From contig CANJXD010000270.1 in NCBI GenBank assembly GCA_947478535.1, forward strand, positions 1-7,672: DNA of 7,672 bases, written 5' to 3'. The stretch's first letter is position 1. The number at the start of each line of letters is the position of its first letter. The DNA is from Acetobacteraceae bacterium (lineage in GTDB: Bacteria > Pseudomonadota > Alphaproteobacteria > Acetobacterales > Acetobacteraceae). The notes beneath the pieces are model-generated. The model did no database searches. It saw nothing but the letters and a program-made list of their open reading frames with translations, and was not told where the DNA came from. Shown here in pieces: positions 1-6,351 of the stretch. The translations under genes and the position numbers were made by a program.

Positions 1-774
1 CCGGGTGCGACCGGGGAGATCGGCGCGCGCCAGGTCATCCGCTCCGCCCCCGATGGCCACACGCTGATGCATGCGCCGATCAGCACCTGGGCGATCAACG
101 TCGCCCTGCGCCCGAACCTTGGCTACGACCCGGTGCGGGAGATGACGCGGCTGACGCTGACGGTGCGCACGCCGAATGTGCTGGTGGCGAACCCGCAGGC
201 GGTGCCGGCGAACGACGTGCCGGGACTGATCGACTGGCTGAAGCGCAATAGCGCCACTGCCTCCTACCCGTCCTCCGGCGTCGGCTCCTCGGACCATCTG
301 ACGGCGGAGATGTTCAAGCAGGCCACGGGCACGGAGATGGCGCACATCCCCTATTCCGGCGGTGGCCCGGCGATGACGAGCGCGGTTGCCGGCACGACGC
401 AGGTCTCGTTCCAGAATCTCGGCGCGGTGATCCCGCATATCCAGTCCGGCCGGCTGAAGGCCATCATGATCACTGCCGCTGAGCGCAGCCCGGTGCTGCC
501 GAATGTGCCGACGGCGATCGAATCGGGCCTCAGCGATTTCGTCGTCTATTCCTGGCAGGCCTATGGCGGCCCGCCCGGCATGCCGCCGGCGCTGACGCGG
601 GAGGTGCATGGCGCGATCGTCGCCGCGCTGAAGCAGCCGGCGACGGAACAGCGGCTGGTCGAGCAGGGCTTCGATGTCGTCGGCAACAGCCCCGAGGAAT
701 TCGCCGCCTTCCAGGAAGCCGAGATCGCGCGCTGGCGGCGTGTGGTGCAGGCCGGCAACATCCGGCCGGAATGA
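1..774 (+). CDS. Bug/TctC-family periplasmic solute-binding protein, 5' end missing
   Basis: The frame is open from the first base, so the gene starts left of the window; the ATG at 67 is internal. About 257 residues are visible, against roughly 320-330 for the family, so the signal peptide and first part of lobe 1 are missing. Family landmarks read in order: a GATGEIGAR segment followed by APDGHTL near the left edge, HIPYSGGGPA, a PHIQSGRLKAI stretch, ERSPVLPNVPTAIESG, then W-QAYGGPPGMP and a C-terminal SPEEF...RW..VVQAG region. These are characteristic of Bug receptors, which capture carboxylates or other small solutes in the periplasm, some for tripartite tricarboxylate transporters. No TctA or TctB membrane gene is visible, so the transport partner is unknown; many Bug genes are orphans. 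The gene converges with the SGNH hydrolase gene. Family assignment is firm; the ligand cannot be inferred. Confidence 0.93.
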   Translation, partial: PGATGEIGARQVIRSAPDGHTLMHAPISTWAINVALRPNLGYDPVREMTRLTLTVRTPNVLVANPQAVPANDVPGLIDWLKRNSATASYPSSGVGSSDHLTAEMFKQATGTEMAHIPYSGGGPAMTSAVAGTTQVSFQNLGAVIPHIQSGRLKAIMITAAERSPVLPNVPTAIESGLSDFVVYSWQAYGGPPGMPPALTREVHGAIVAALKQPATEQRLVEQGFDVVGNSPEEFAAFQEAEIARWRRVVQAGNIRPE

Positions 775-783
775 CGGCAAGGC

Positions 784-801
784 GCCCCGGCCCGCCGGGG
801 C
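784..801. terminator. GC-rich hairpin between convergent genes, possible bidirectional terminator
   Basis: A perfect 7-bp inverted repeat (GCCCCGG / CCGGGGC) with a 4-nt loop lies in the 56-bp spacer between the stop of the Bug receptor gene (774) and the stop of the SGNH gene (831). Its position just after both stops is what a shared terminator would have. Neither side is followed by a clear run of T residues, so a classical intrinsic terminator is not proven; it could be a transcript-stabilising hairpin or assist Rho-dependent ending. Confidence 0.5.
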
Positions 802-830
802 ACCATGCTGGTTTCAGCGAAGCCCGATCG

Positions 831-2177
831 TCAGCGCATCGCCGGCAGCAGCGCCGCCGGGTCGATGGACATCGCCATGGCGATGTAGCCGGCGCGGTTC
901 GGGTGCAGCTTGTCGCCGCGCCCGCCCGTCGTGCTCTCCGGCACGAATTCCGGTTTCATCTGGCCCGTTGCGGTGTCCAGCGTCGCGGCGTCGAAATCCA
1001 CTGCCGCATCGAAGACGCCGCCGGTGCGGATGAAGGCATTGAGGGCCTTCCGCTTCTCGTCCTGCTCGGCGAAGCCATGTGCGGCGCTGGTGCTGCCGAG
1101 CGCGCTGGTCAGGGTGGCACCCACCACGCGGATGCCGGGGATGCGTTCCCGCAGCAGCGCGACGCCGCGCCGCATGCCGGCGATCACCGCCTCGGCGCTG
1201 GCATTGCCGTTGCGGGAGAAGTCGTTGGTGCCTTCCAGCCAGATGAAATGCGTCACGCCGGAAAGCCGCAGCACATCCCGCTCCAGCCGCATCAGCGCCG
1301 AGGGCCCGCCGGGGAAGGGTTGTTGTGGCGTATAGGTGGCGGGGCCTATCACCTGGTTGCCGCCGATCCCCGCATTGACCACCGAGACGCGGTTCGGAAA
1401 GGCGGCATGCAGGCGGCGCTGCAACGCATCCGGCCAGCGATCATCGCCGTTCATCGTGCTCGCCGTCCCGTCGGTGATGCTGTCCCCGAAGCAGGCGATG
1501 ACGGGCGTGGCGGCGGGCAGCATCATGTCCACGGCATCGAGGAAGAACCAGGAAGCGGTGGGATGGGGGAAGGCGGCTTCGGCATCCTCCGCGCCGCGTG
1601 ATCCGGTGCCAGGGGCGCTGACATAGCTCGTCTGCAGGGCCTTGGCGTGCCAGGTCATCGGCCCGCTCTGGCCGACCACATGGCAGGAAACGGCCAGCTT
1701 GCGCCCCGCCAGAAGGGGGGATGGCGCATCGCCGACGAAGGGCAGCGCGACGGCATCGGACCAGGCATCGGCGCCCGCGGGGATGGTGATCGCGGCATTG
1801 CCACCGAAGCGCACGGGCTGGCTCGTGCCGCTCATCACGGTGGCGCCGCCGAGCTGCAGACCGATGAAGACGCCATCCAGCGTCAGCGGCTGGGTGCCCA
1901 GCGCATTGGAGAAGCGCAGGCGTGCCTGCTTGCCCCACACCGTCGGCCGCAGGATGAGGCGCAGCGTCTGGTCATTGGCGCCCGTGGCGGGGTTCGGGAA
2001 GGCGAAGCTCTGGTCGGGCTGGGCGGAGGGATTGCCGGTGGGATAGGGGCCTTGGACGGACGCGGCCCAGACCGTCTTCCAGCCTTCCGCACCCTGCGCC
2101 TCCGCGAGATGCGGCAGGGTCGCCGCGGCGGCAATCAAGGCGCCCATCGCGCGGCGCTGGAAATTGAGTTCCGACAT
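831..2177 (-). CDS. Exported SGNH/GDSL-family hydrolase (probable esterase)
   Basis: A 448-residue protein with the full set of SGNH blocks: block I FGDSITDG with nucleophile Ser233, block II around NAGIGGN (about 268-274), block III GTND with Asn318, and block V DKLHP with Asp422 and His425 as the catalytic acid and base. Residues about 30-210 form a separate N-terminal region ahead of the hydrolase domain, as in large XynE-like SGNH proteins, which often act on ester groups of carbohydrates. The N-terminus has a signal peptide: twin arginines at 8-9, a hydrophobic stretch at 12-22 and a likely cleavage after AEA at 25-27, so the enzyme probably works in the periplasm or outside, perhaps via Tat. 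The ATG at 2177 is chosen over an in-frame ATG at 2258 because it has a perfect GGAGG seven bases upstream and puts the signal peptide at the very N-terminus. It is the last gene in the - strand series. The substrate is unknown. Confidence 0.9.
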   Translation of the reverse strand: MSELNFQRRAMGALIAAAATLPHLAEAQGAEGWKTVWAASVQGPYPTGNPSAQPDQSFAFPNPATGANDQTLRLILRPTVWGKQARLRFSNALGTQPLTLDGVFIGLQLGGATVMSGTSQPVRFGGNAAITIPAGADAWSDAVALPFVGDAPSPLLAGRKLAVSCHVVGQSGPMTWHAKALQTSYVSAPGTGSRGAEDAEAAFPHPTASWFFLDAVDMMLPAATPVIACFGDSITDGTASTMNGDDRWPDALQRRLHAAFPNRVSVVNAGIGGNQVIGPATYTPQQPFPGGPSALMRLERDVLRLSGVTHFIWLEGTNDFSRNGNASAEAVIAGMRRGVALLRERIPGIRVVGATLTSALGSTSAAHGFAEQDEKRKALNAFIRTGGVFDAAVDFDAATLDTATGQMKPEFVPESTTGGRGDKLHPNRAGYIAMAMSIDPAALLPAMR

Positions 2178-2184
2178 GGCGATT

Positions 2185-2189
2185 CCTCC
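2185..2189 (-). promoter_or_regulatory. Strong ribosome binding site of the SGNH hydrolase gene
   Basis: GGAGG on the - strand, seven bases before the ATG at 2177. It decides the start of this gene in favour of 2177 over the longer in-frame option at 2258. It is the best Shine-Dalgarno match in the window and suggests that the gene can be translated independently of its upstream neighbour. Confidence 0.8.
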
Positions 2190-2241
2190 AGCCCGCCCAT
2201 CCTTGCCGGGGCGGATGCCGAAGGCTGGCACGCGAGCGGGG

Positions 2242-2258
2242 TTGCGGCAACGCCGCAA
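2242..2258. other. Perfect hairpin in the gap between the MetE-like and SGNH genes
   Basis: TTGCGGC and GCCGCAA form a perfect 7-bp stem around a 3-nt loop, 36 bases after the TAG stop of the MetE-like gene on the - strand. The 117-bp gap (2178-2294) is the only sizeable intergenic space inside the - strand series. No T-run follows, so a full intrinsic terminator is unlikely. The hairpin may attenuate transcription, mark a processing site, or protect the 3' end of the upstream message. I could not recognise a convincing promoter in this gap. Confidence 0.4.
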
Positions 2259-2294
2259 GGCTTCGCGTCGTCCTCGCCCCCGCCCGAAAGCCTG

Positions 2295-3422
2295 CTACAG
2301 CCGCGCGCTGGCGATGCGCGCGCCGTCGACGAGGGAGGCGAGCTTCGCCCAGGCGATATCGCCATGTACGGCGCCATAGCCGGCGAAGGTCCCGAAGCCG
2401 CAATCCGTGCCGGCGATGACGCGATCCGGCCCGACGATACGGGCGAAGCTCTCGATGCGCTGCGCCACCAGTTCGGGGTGCTCGACGAAATTCGTCGTGC
2501 TGTCGAGGCATCCGGGGATCAGCACCCAGTCCTGCGGCAGCGCCACCCCTTGCCACGCCGTCCATTCATGCGCGTGGCGGGGATTCGAGGCCTCGAACAA
2601 CAGGCCACCGATGCGCAGCTTCAGCAGTTCCGGCAGCACGCGGGCCATCGCGATGTCCCGGGTATGCGGGCCTTCGTAATTGCCCCAGCAGATATGCAGC
2701 CGCACCTGCTTCGGGTCGATGTTGCGCAGCGCGTGGTTGATGATCTCCACATGCCGCGCGGCACGGCGGAGGAAATCCTCCTCCGTCATCTCGGGGTAGA
2801 GCATGTGGCGGCCGAGGCCGAGGTCCGGCGCATCGATCTGCAGCGTCAGCCCGGCCGCGACGATGCCCTCGTATTCATGGCGCATCCCCTCCGCGAGATC
2901 CTCCATGTAGCTGTCGATATCGGGATGGATGTCGGAGGGCTGGAACAGCGCGATGACGCCGGGCGAGGCGCTGTTCATGAAGCCGTGCGCATAGCCCGCA
3001 GCCGCCATCGCCTCGCGCATCATCGCCACGTCGCGCGCCAGCGGCGCCATGTCCTTCACCGCGATCGGCCCGGTGCAGCGCGGGCGGCGATAGGTGGGCG
3101 TGCCGCCGGCCTTCGACAGTTTCTCCATGAAGGAGGGAAAATCCTGCAGATCAGCCGGCGCGCGGCGCGGACTATCCCCGGAAAACCCTGTCAGCCGATC
3201 CTTGATGTAGGTGGCGTAGGAGATCTTCGAGGTCTCGCCATCCGAGGGGATGTCGATGCCGATCTGCTTCTGCCGCGCCAACACCACATGCGTCGCCGTA
3301 TCCATCGCAGCCTCATAGGCGGCGGGGTCGAAGGGCTGTTCGCGTTCCCGCGCGAAGAGCAGGTCGGCGACGATCTGGCTGCGGGGGAGCGAGCCGACAT
3401 GGGTGGTCAGGATGCGGGTCAT
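2295..3422 (-). CDS. MetE C-terminal-type (cobalamin-independent methionine synthase II family) zinc methyl/alkyltransferase-like protein
   Basis: A 375-residue protein with the fold signature of the catalytic C-terminal half of MetE. It opens with THVGSLPR (7-14), has an IDAPD motif (196-200), and keeps all four expected zinc ligands: His243 and Cys245 in LHICWGN, Glu277 in LLFEASN, and Cys341 in GTDCGFG. True MetE is about 750 residues with a duplicated N-terminal half; here that half is absent, as in archaeal-type core synthases and in thiol-alkylating relatives such as epoxyalkane:coenzyme M transferase. The zinc site would activate a thiol for methyl or alkyl transfer, or act on a thioether in reverse; methionine synthesis is possible but not favoured by the operon setting. 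The ATG at 3422 follows the cupin stop by 11 nt, with a GAGGG ribosome binding site overlapping that stop, so the two are probably co-translated. The protein lacks a signal peptide and should be cytoplasmic. Confidence 0.88.
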   Translation of the reverse strand: MTRILTTHVGSLPRSQIVADLLFAREREQPFDPAAYEAAMDTATHVVLARQKQIGIDIPSDGETSKISYATYIKDRLTGFSGDSPRRAPADLQDFPSFMEKLSKAGGTPTYRRPRCTGPIAVKDMAPLARDVAMMREAMAAAGYAHGFMNSASPGVIALFQPSDIHPDIDSYMEDLAEGMRHEYEGIVAAGLTLQIDAPDLGLGRHMLYPEMTEEDFLRRAARHVEIINHALRNIDPKQVRLHICWGNYEGPHTRDIAMARVLPELLKLRIGGLLFEASNPRHAHEWTAWQGVALPQDWVLIPGCLDSTTNFVEHPELVAQRIESFARIVGPDRVIAGTDCGFGTFAGYGAVHGDIAWAKLASLVDGARIASARL

Positions 3423-3430
3423 GGCGGTTG

Positions 3431-3435
3431 CCCTC
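3431..3435 (-). promoter_or_regulatory. Ribosome binding site of the MetE-like gene, overlapping the cupin stop
   Basis: GAGGG on the - strand, eight bases before the ATG at 3422. Its first two bases are shared with the TGA stop (3436-3434) of the cupin gene, an arrangement that favours coupled translation of the two proteins. It supports the start at 3422 over a longer in-frame opening that would run into the cupin gene. Confidence 0.7.
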
Positions 3436-4432
3436 AGACGAAGCGCGGTGCGGCCGGCGAATCCCCGCCGCGCACGACATAGGCGGCGACAGCGGCGGAG
3501 GAGGTGGCGCGGAAGGCCCGCGCCAAGCCCTTCGGGGTCGTGAAGGTATCGCCCGGGCCGAGGAGGACGGCGCCCTCCGGAGTCTTCACCTCCAGCACGC
3601 CGCGATGGACGAAGATCACCTCCTCCTCCTGCCGCACATGGCTTGGGACGGTGGCGCCGGATTCCAGGGTGAGGGCGCGCAGGTTGAAGCCATGCGGCCA
3701 CCAGCCCGCGATCGGCCCGGGGGCGAAGCCATCGCCGGTCTCCGTCGGCGTGATGATGGCGCTTTCCACCACGCCTTCGCGCGCCAGCGGCGAGGCGGGG
3801 TTGGCGACGAATTGCGCCGGCTTCAGCACGCAGCCCGCGAGCCTGTCGAGCGGCGGCGTGGCCAGGGCCGCGATCTCCTCCGCAGTCGGCACGTGCTGCG
3901 GCCGCGCGCCTTCCGGCACCGCCTCGCCCAGCGTGGTATCAACCAGCCGCCCGCCATCCAGCAGCACCAGGCCGTAGCGCTGCGCGAGGTCGAAGACGCG
4001 CGGGCTCCAGGTGACCTTGCCGGGATTGTCGCGGCCGAGCACGGCGAACAGGAAACCCGTTTCCTCCCCGATATTCTCGAAGCCGCGGAACATGTGGATG
4101 GGGATGGAGATGACATCCCCCTCCTCCATCACTGCCGCGCCTTCATCGGCGTTGACGCCGAAGATCATGCGCCAGCGGCCCTTATGGGCGATGAAGACTT
4201 CCGCCGTCTCATGGCTGTGCTGGCTGTTCAGGCAGTGCGGGGGCTGGCGGGCGCCGCCGATGTTGAAGCCGTGGGGTTCGGGGATATGAACATGCTGGTT
4301 CGGATTCTCGCTGACCCCGGGGCCGATCAGCGTGAAATTCTCCTTCTGGTCGGAACCGGGGGTGCGGCTGTCCACGAAGGCGTTGCGGCAGGGGATCAGG
4401 TCCGCGTAGCGGATCAGGCGTCGGTCGAGCAT
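3434..4432 (-). CDS. Two-domain cupin protein
   Basis: A 332-residue cytoplasmic protein with two cupin domains. The N-terminal one (about 60-135) has an exact cupin motif 1, HSHETAE (His72, His74, Glu78) followed by the expected spacing to Gly85. Its motif 2 (GDVISIP...FRGFEN, 105-120) has Arg116 where the fourth metal ligand, a His, is usual. The C-terminal cupin (about 250-322) has HVRQEEE (265-271), in which the second His of motif 1 is replaced by Arg267, and a motif 2 (GDTFTTP...) with Arg305 at the His position. So only the N-terminal domain looks able to hold a metal, with three protein ligands. Bicupins include dioxygenases, isomerases and decarboxylases, and I cannot choose among them. 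The start codon overlaps the ATPase stop by one base (TGATG), with GGAAGG six bases upstream. Tight linkage to the importer suggests a role in handling the imported solute. Confidence 0.87.
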   Translation of the reverse strand: MLDRRLIRYADLIPCRNAFVDSRTPGSDQKENFTLIGPGVSENPNQHVHIPEPHGFNIGGARQPPHCLNSQHSHETAEVFIAHKGRWRMIFGVNADEGAAVMEEGDVISIPIHMFRGFENIGEETGFLFAVLGRDNPGKVTWSPRVFDLAQRYGLVLLDGGRLVDTTLGEAVPEGARPQHVPTAEEIAALATPPLDRLAGCVLKPAQFVANPASPLAREGVVESAIITPTETGDGFAPGPIAGWWPHGFNLRALTLESGATVPSHVRQEEEVIFVHRGVLEVKTPEGAVLLGPGDTFTTPKGLARAFRATSSAAVAAYVVRGGDSPAAPRFV

Positions 4433-4434
4433 CA
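4430..4434 (-). other. TGATG stop/start overlap between ATPase and cupin genes
   Basis: On the - strand the TGA of the ATPase gene shares its last base with the ATG of the cupin gene. Such overlaps commonly give translational coupling by ribosome re-initiation. Here it ties a soluble, enzyme-like gene directly to the transporter genes, which is the best evidence that they serve one function. Confidence 0.85.
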
Positions 4435-5499
4435 GGGGCCTTCCGGGTTGAGGCGCTTCGTCGTCGTCGCGTCGAACAGGTGCAGGCGCGTGGCATCGAG
4501 GCGCAGCGCGACCGTGCTGCCGATCTCCGCCCGCCAGGTGCGATCGGCCTTGGCGATGATCCGCGCTTCGCCCGCCATGACGGTGACGAGCACGGCATCG
4601 CCGGTGAGTTCCACGGCATAGATGCTGGCATCGAAGTCCCCGCCACCGGCGGGGACCACATTGATGTCCTCCGGCCTGATGCCGAGCATGGCGGCACCCG
4701 CATGGCGCGGCACCGCGGTGACGCAGCGCAGCCCGCCCGGCGCGGTGAAGACGCCATCCTCGTGACGGCCGGCGATGAGGTTCATCGGTGGCGATCCGAT
4801 GAAGCCGGCGACGAACAGATCCGCTGGACGGTCATAGATCGCCTCTGGCGTGTCGAGCTGGCGGATCTCTCCCTGGTTCATCACCGCGACGCGATGCGCT
4901 AGCGTCATCGCCTCGATCTGGTCATGGGTGACATAGACCGTGGTGACGCCGAGTTCGTGCTGGAGGTGCTTGATCTCCGCGCGGGTGGAAACGCGCAGCT
5001 TCGCGTCGAGGTTCGACAGCGGCTCATCCATCAGGAACACGGTGGGGCGGCGGACAATGGCGCGGGCGAGCGCCACGCGCTGGCGCGGGCCGCCGGACAG
5101 CTCGCGCGGCTTGCGGTGCAGCAGGTCACCCAGTTCGACCTTGGCGGCGGCAGCCTTGATCTGCCGGTCCCGCTCCGCCCCGCGCACGCCGCGCAGCTTC
5201 AGCGGATAGCCGATATTGTCGGCGACGTTCATGTGCGGATAGAGGCCGTAGGATTGGAACACCATGGCGATGTCGCGTTCGCGCGGCGGCAGGTCATTCA
5301 CCCGCTGGTCGCCGATGAGGATGTCGCCGGAGGTCGGCTCCTCCAGCCCCGCGATCATGCGCATTGTCGTCGTCTTGCCGCAGCCGGAGGGGCCGAGCAG
5401 GACCATGAACTCCCCATCCCGGATCGCCAGCGACTGGTCCCGCACGGCGACGAAGCCACCCCAGCGCTTGGTGACATTGCGAAGGCTTACGTCGGCCAA
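4432..5499 (-). CDS. ABC importer ATP-binding protein, UgpC/MalK type, with TOBE domain
   Basis: A 355-residue ATPase that powers uptake by the two permeases next to it. Walker A is GPSGCGKT (36-43), the Q-loop Gln is 82, Walker B is VFLMDEP (154-160), the D-loop is SNLD (162-165) and the switch His is 192. The C-terminal third (about 235-345) has the TOBE/MalK-like regulatory region, including LGIRPEDI. The length and this domain fit the CUT1 family that imports oligosaccharides, glycerol-3-phosphate and polyols. The signature loop reads LSGGPRQR (134-141), with Pro138 where Gln is nearly universal in this family. The start is a TTG at 5499: it has GAGG five bases upstream, is seven bases after the permease stop, and no other start codon lies between it and the in-frame stop upstream. 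The exact solute is not predictable. Confidence 0.95.
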   Translation of the reverse strand: MADVSLRNVTKRWGGFVAVRDQSLAIRDGEFMVLLGPSGCGKTTTMRMIAGLEEPTSGDILIGDQRVNDLPPRERDIAMVFQSYGLYPHMNVADNIGYPLKLRGVRGAERDRQIKAAAAKVELGDLLHRKPRELSGGPRQRVALARAIVRRPTVFLMDEPLSNLDAKLRVSTRAEIKHLQHELGVTTVYVTHDQIEAMTLAHRVAVMNQGEIRQLDTPEAIYDRPADLFVAGFIGSPPMNLIAGRHEDGVFTAPGGLRCVTAVPRHAGAAMLGIRPEDINVVPAGGGDFDASIYAVELTGDAVLVTVMAGEARIIAKADRTWRAEIGSTVALRLDATRLHLFDATTTKRLNPEGP

Positions 5500-5504
5500 G
5501 GGTG

Positions 5505-5508
5505 CCTC
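5505..5508 (-). promoter_or_regulatory. Ribosome binding site supporting the TTG start of the ATPase gene
   Basis: GAGG on the - strand, five bases before TTG at 5499 and overlapping the TGA stop (5509-5507) of the upstream permease gene. An in-frame stop lies four codons before the TTG, and no ATG or GTG comes between, so TTG is the only start that keeps the conserved ADVSLRNVTKR N-terminus. Confidence 0.7.
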
Positions 5509-6349
5509 ACTTCACTGCGCCGCCGGTCATGCCGCGCACGAAGTGCCGCTGGATGACGGAGGACAGAAAAAACATCGGGATGGAGATCAGGATGCCGGCC
5601 GCGGCGATCAGCTCCCACAAATCGCCACGTTCCGTGCGGAAGCGCGTGATGCCGACGGGCAGCGTCACGGCCTCGTCGCGCGTGAGGATCAGGGCAAACA
5701 GGAACTCGTTCCAGGTCAGGATGAAGCAGAAGACGGCGGTGACGACCACGCCCGGCCAGACCATCGGCACGACGATGTCGATGATGACGCGCAGGCGTGT
5801 CGCGCCATCCACCAGCGCCGCTTCCTCGGATTCCGTCGGTACGGCATCGAGGAATCCCTTCAGCATCCACACCGCGAAGGGTGTGACGATGGCGAGGTTG
5901 ACGATGACGAGGGCGAGGTGCGTGTCCAGCAGCCCGAGGTCGCGGAACAGCAGATAGAAGGGCAGCACGACGACGACGGCGGGGATGAACTGCGTCGCCA
6001 GGATGGTGAAGAACAGCGCGCCCTTGAACGGCATCTCGAACCTGCTGAAGGAATAGGCCGCGAAGGTCGAGGCGGGGATGGAGATCAGCACCGTCAGCCC
6101 CGCCACCACCGTGCTGTTCCACAGCGTCTGACCGATATTCCAGGGATGGGCGAAGATGGTGCGGAAATTGTCGAGCGTCGGTGTGAAGAGGATGGTGAGG
6201 TCGAACAGATCGACCGGCCGCTTGAATGCCGTCAGCGCCATCCACAGGATGGGGAACAGGATCAGGAACAGCATGCCCAGCAGCAGCGCTGCCTCGATGG
6301 CGCGCCAGAACAGCCTGCGGCGGCGGGCCATCGTGTTGCGATCCACCAT
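5507..6349 (-). CDS. ABC importer permease, MalG type (CUT1 family)
   Basis: A 280-residue inner-membrane protein with about six hydrophobic segments, near 18-41, 77-99, 110-135, 142-163, 197-222 and 245-265. The EAA loop that docks on the ATPase is clear: EEAALVDGA (175-183), followed by IVVP (192-195). Both length and the C-terminal ending after a short basic tail (RHFVRGMTGGAVK) fit MalG-type subunits, which usually end in GAVKG-like sequence. The ATG at 6349 overlaps the stop of the preceding permease by one base (TGATG) and has AGGGGG six bases upstream; the much longer in-frame opening up to 6805 lies inside the other permease gene and is rejected. It pairs with that permease to form the transport channel. 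Confidence 0.95.
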   Translation of the reverse strand: MVDRNTMARRRRLFWRAIEAALLLGMLFLILFPILWMALTAFKRPVDLFDLTILFTPTLDNFRTIFAHPWNIGQTLWNSTVVAGLTVLISIPASTFAAYSFSRFEMPFKGALFFTILATQFIPAVVVVLPFYLLFRDLGLLDTHLALVIVNLAIVTPFAVWMLKGFLDAVPTESEEAALVDGATRLRVIIDIVVPMVWPGVVVTAVFCFILTWNEFLFALILTRDEAVTLPVGITRFRTERGDLWELIAAAGILISIPMFFLSSVIQRHFVRGMTGGAVK

Positions 6350-6351
6350 CA
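6347..6351 (-). other. TGATG stop/start overlap between the two permease genes
   Basis: The TGA of the MalF-type gene shares one base with the ATG of the MalG-type gene. Coupled translation would help make the two channel subunits in equal amounts. The same TGATG arrangement recurs at the ATPase/cupin junction. Confidence 0.85.

Noticed and set aside
771..1601. A + strand open frame overlapping the Bug receptor stop
   Set aside because: It lies antisense to the SGNH hydrolase catalytic region and has low-complexity His/Arg/Gly-rich translation with no recognisable domain.
2178..2258. A longer SGNH hydrolase with an extra 27 residues from an ATG at 2258
   Set aside because: The extension is Arg/Gly-rich, would bury the signal peptide, and the ATG at 2177 has a perfect GGAGG at ideal spacing.
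1647..3482. A 611-codon open frame on the + strand
   Set aside because: It runs antisense across two well-supported - strand genes and their gap, has a biased composition rich in Arg, Ala, Gly and His, and shows no domain. Long antisense frames are common in high-GC DNA.
3428..4621. A 397-codon open frame on the + strand
   Set aside because: It is antisense to the cupin gene and the end of the ATPase gene, whose motifs are clear; its own translation shows no family features.
5086..5088. The LSGGP signature as proof of a dead ATPase
   Set aside because: All other catalytic motifs are intact and the gene sits in an uninterrupted operon, so loss of function is not supported; it is reported only as a variant.
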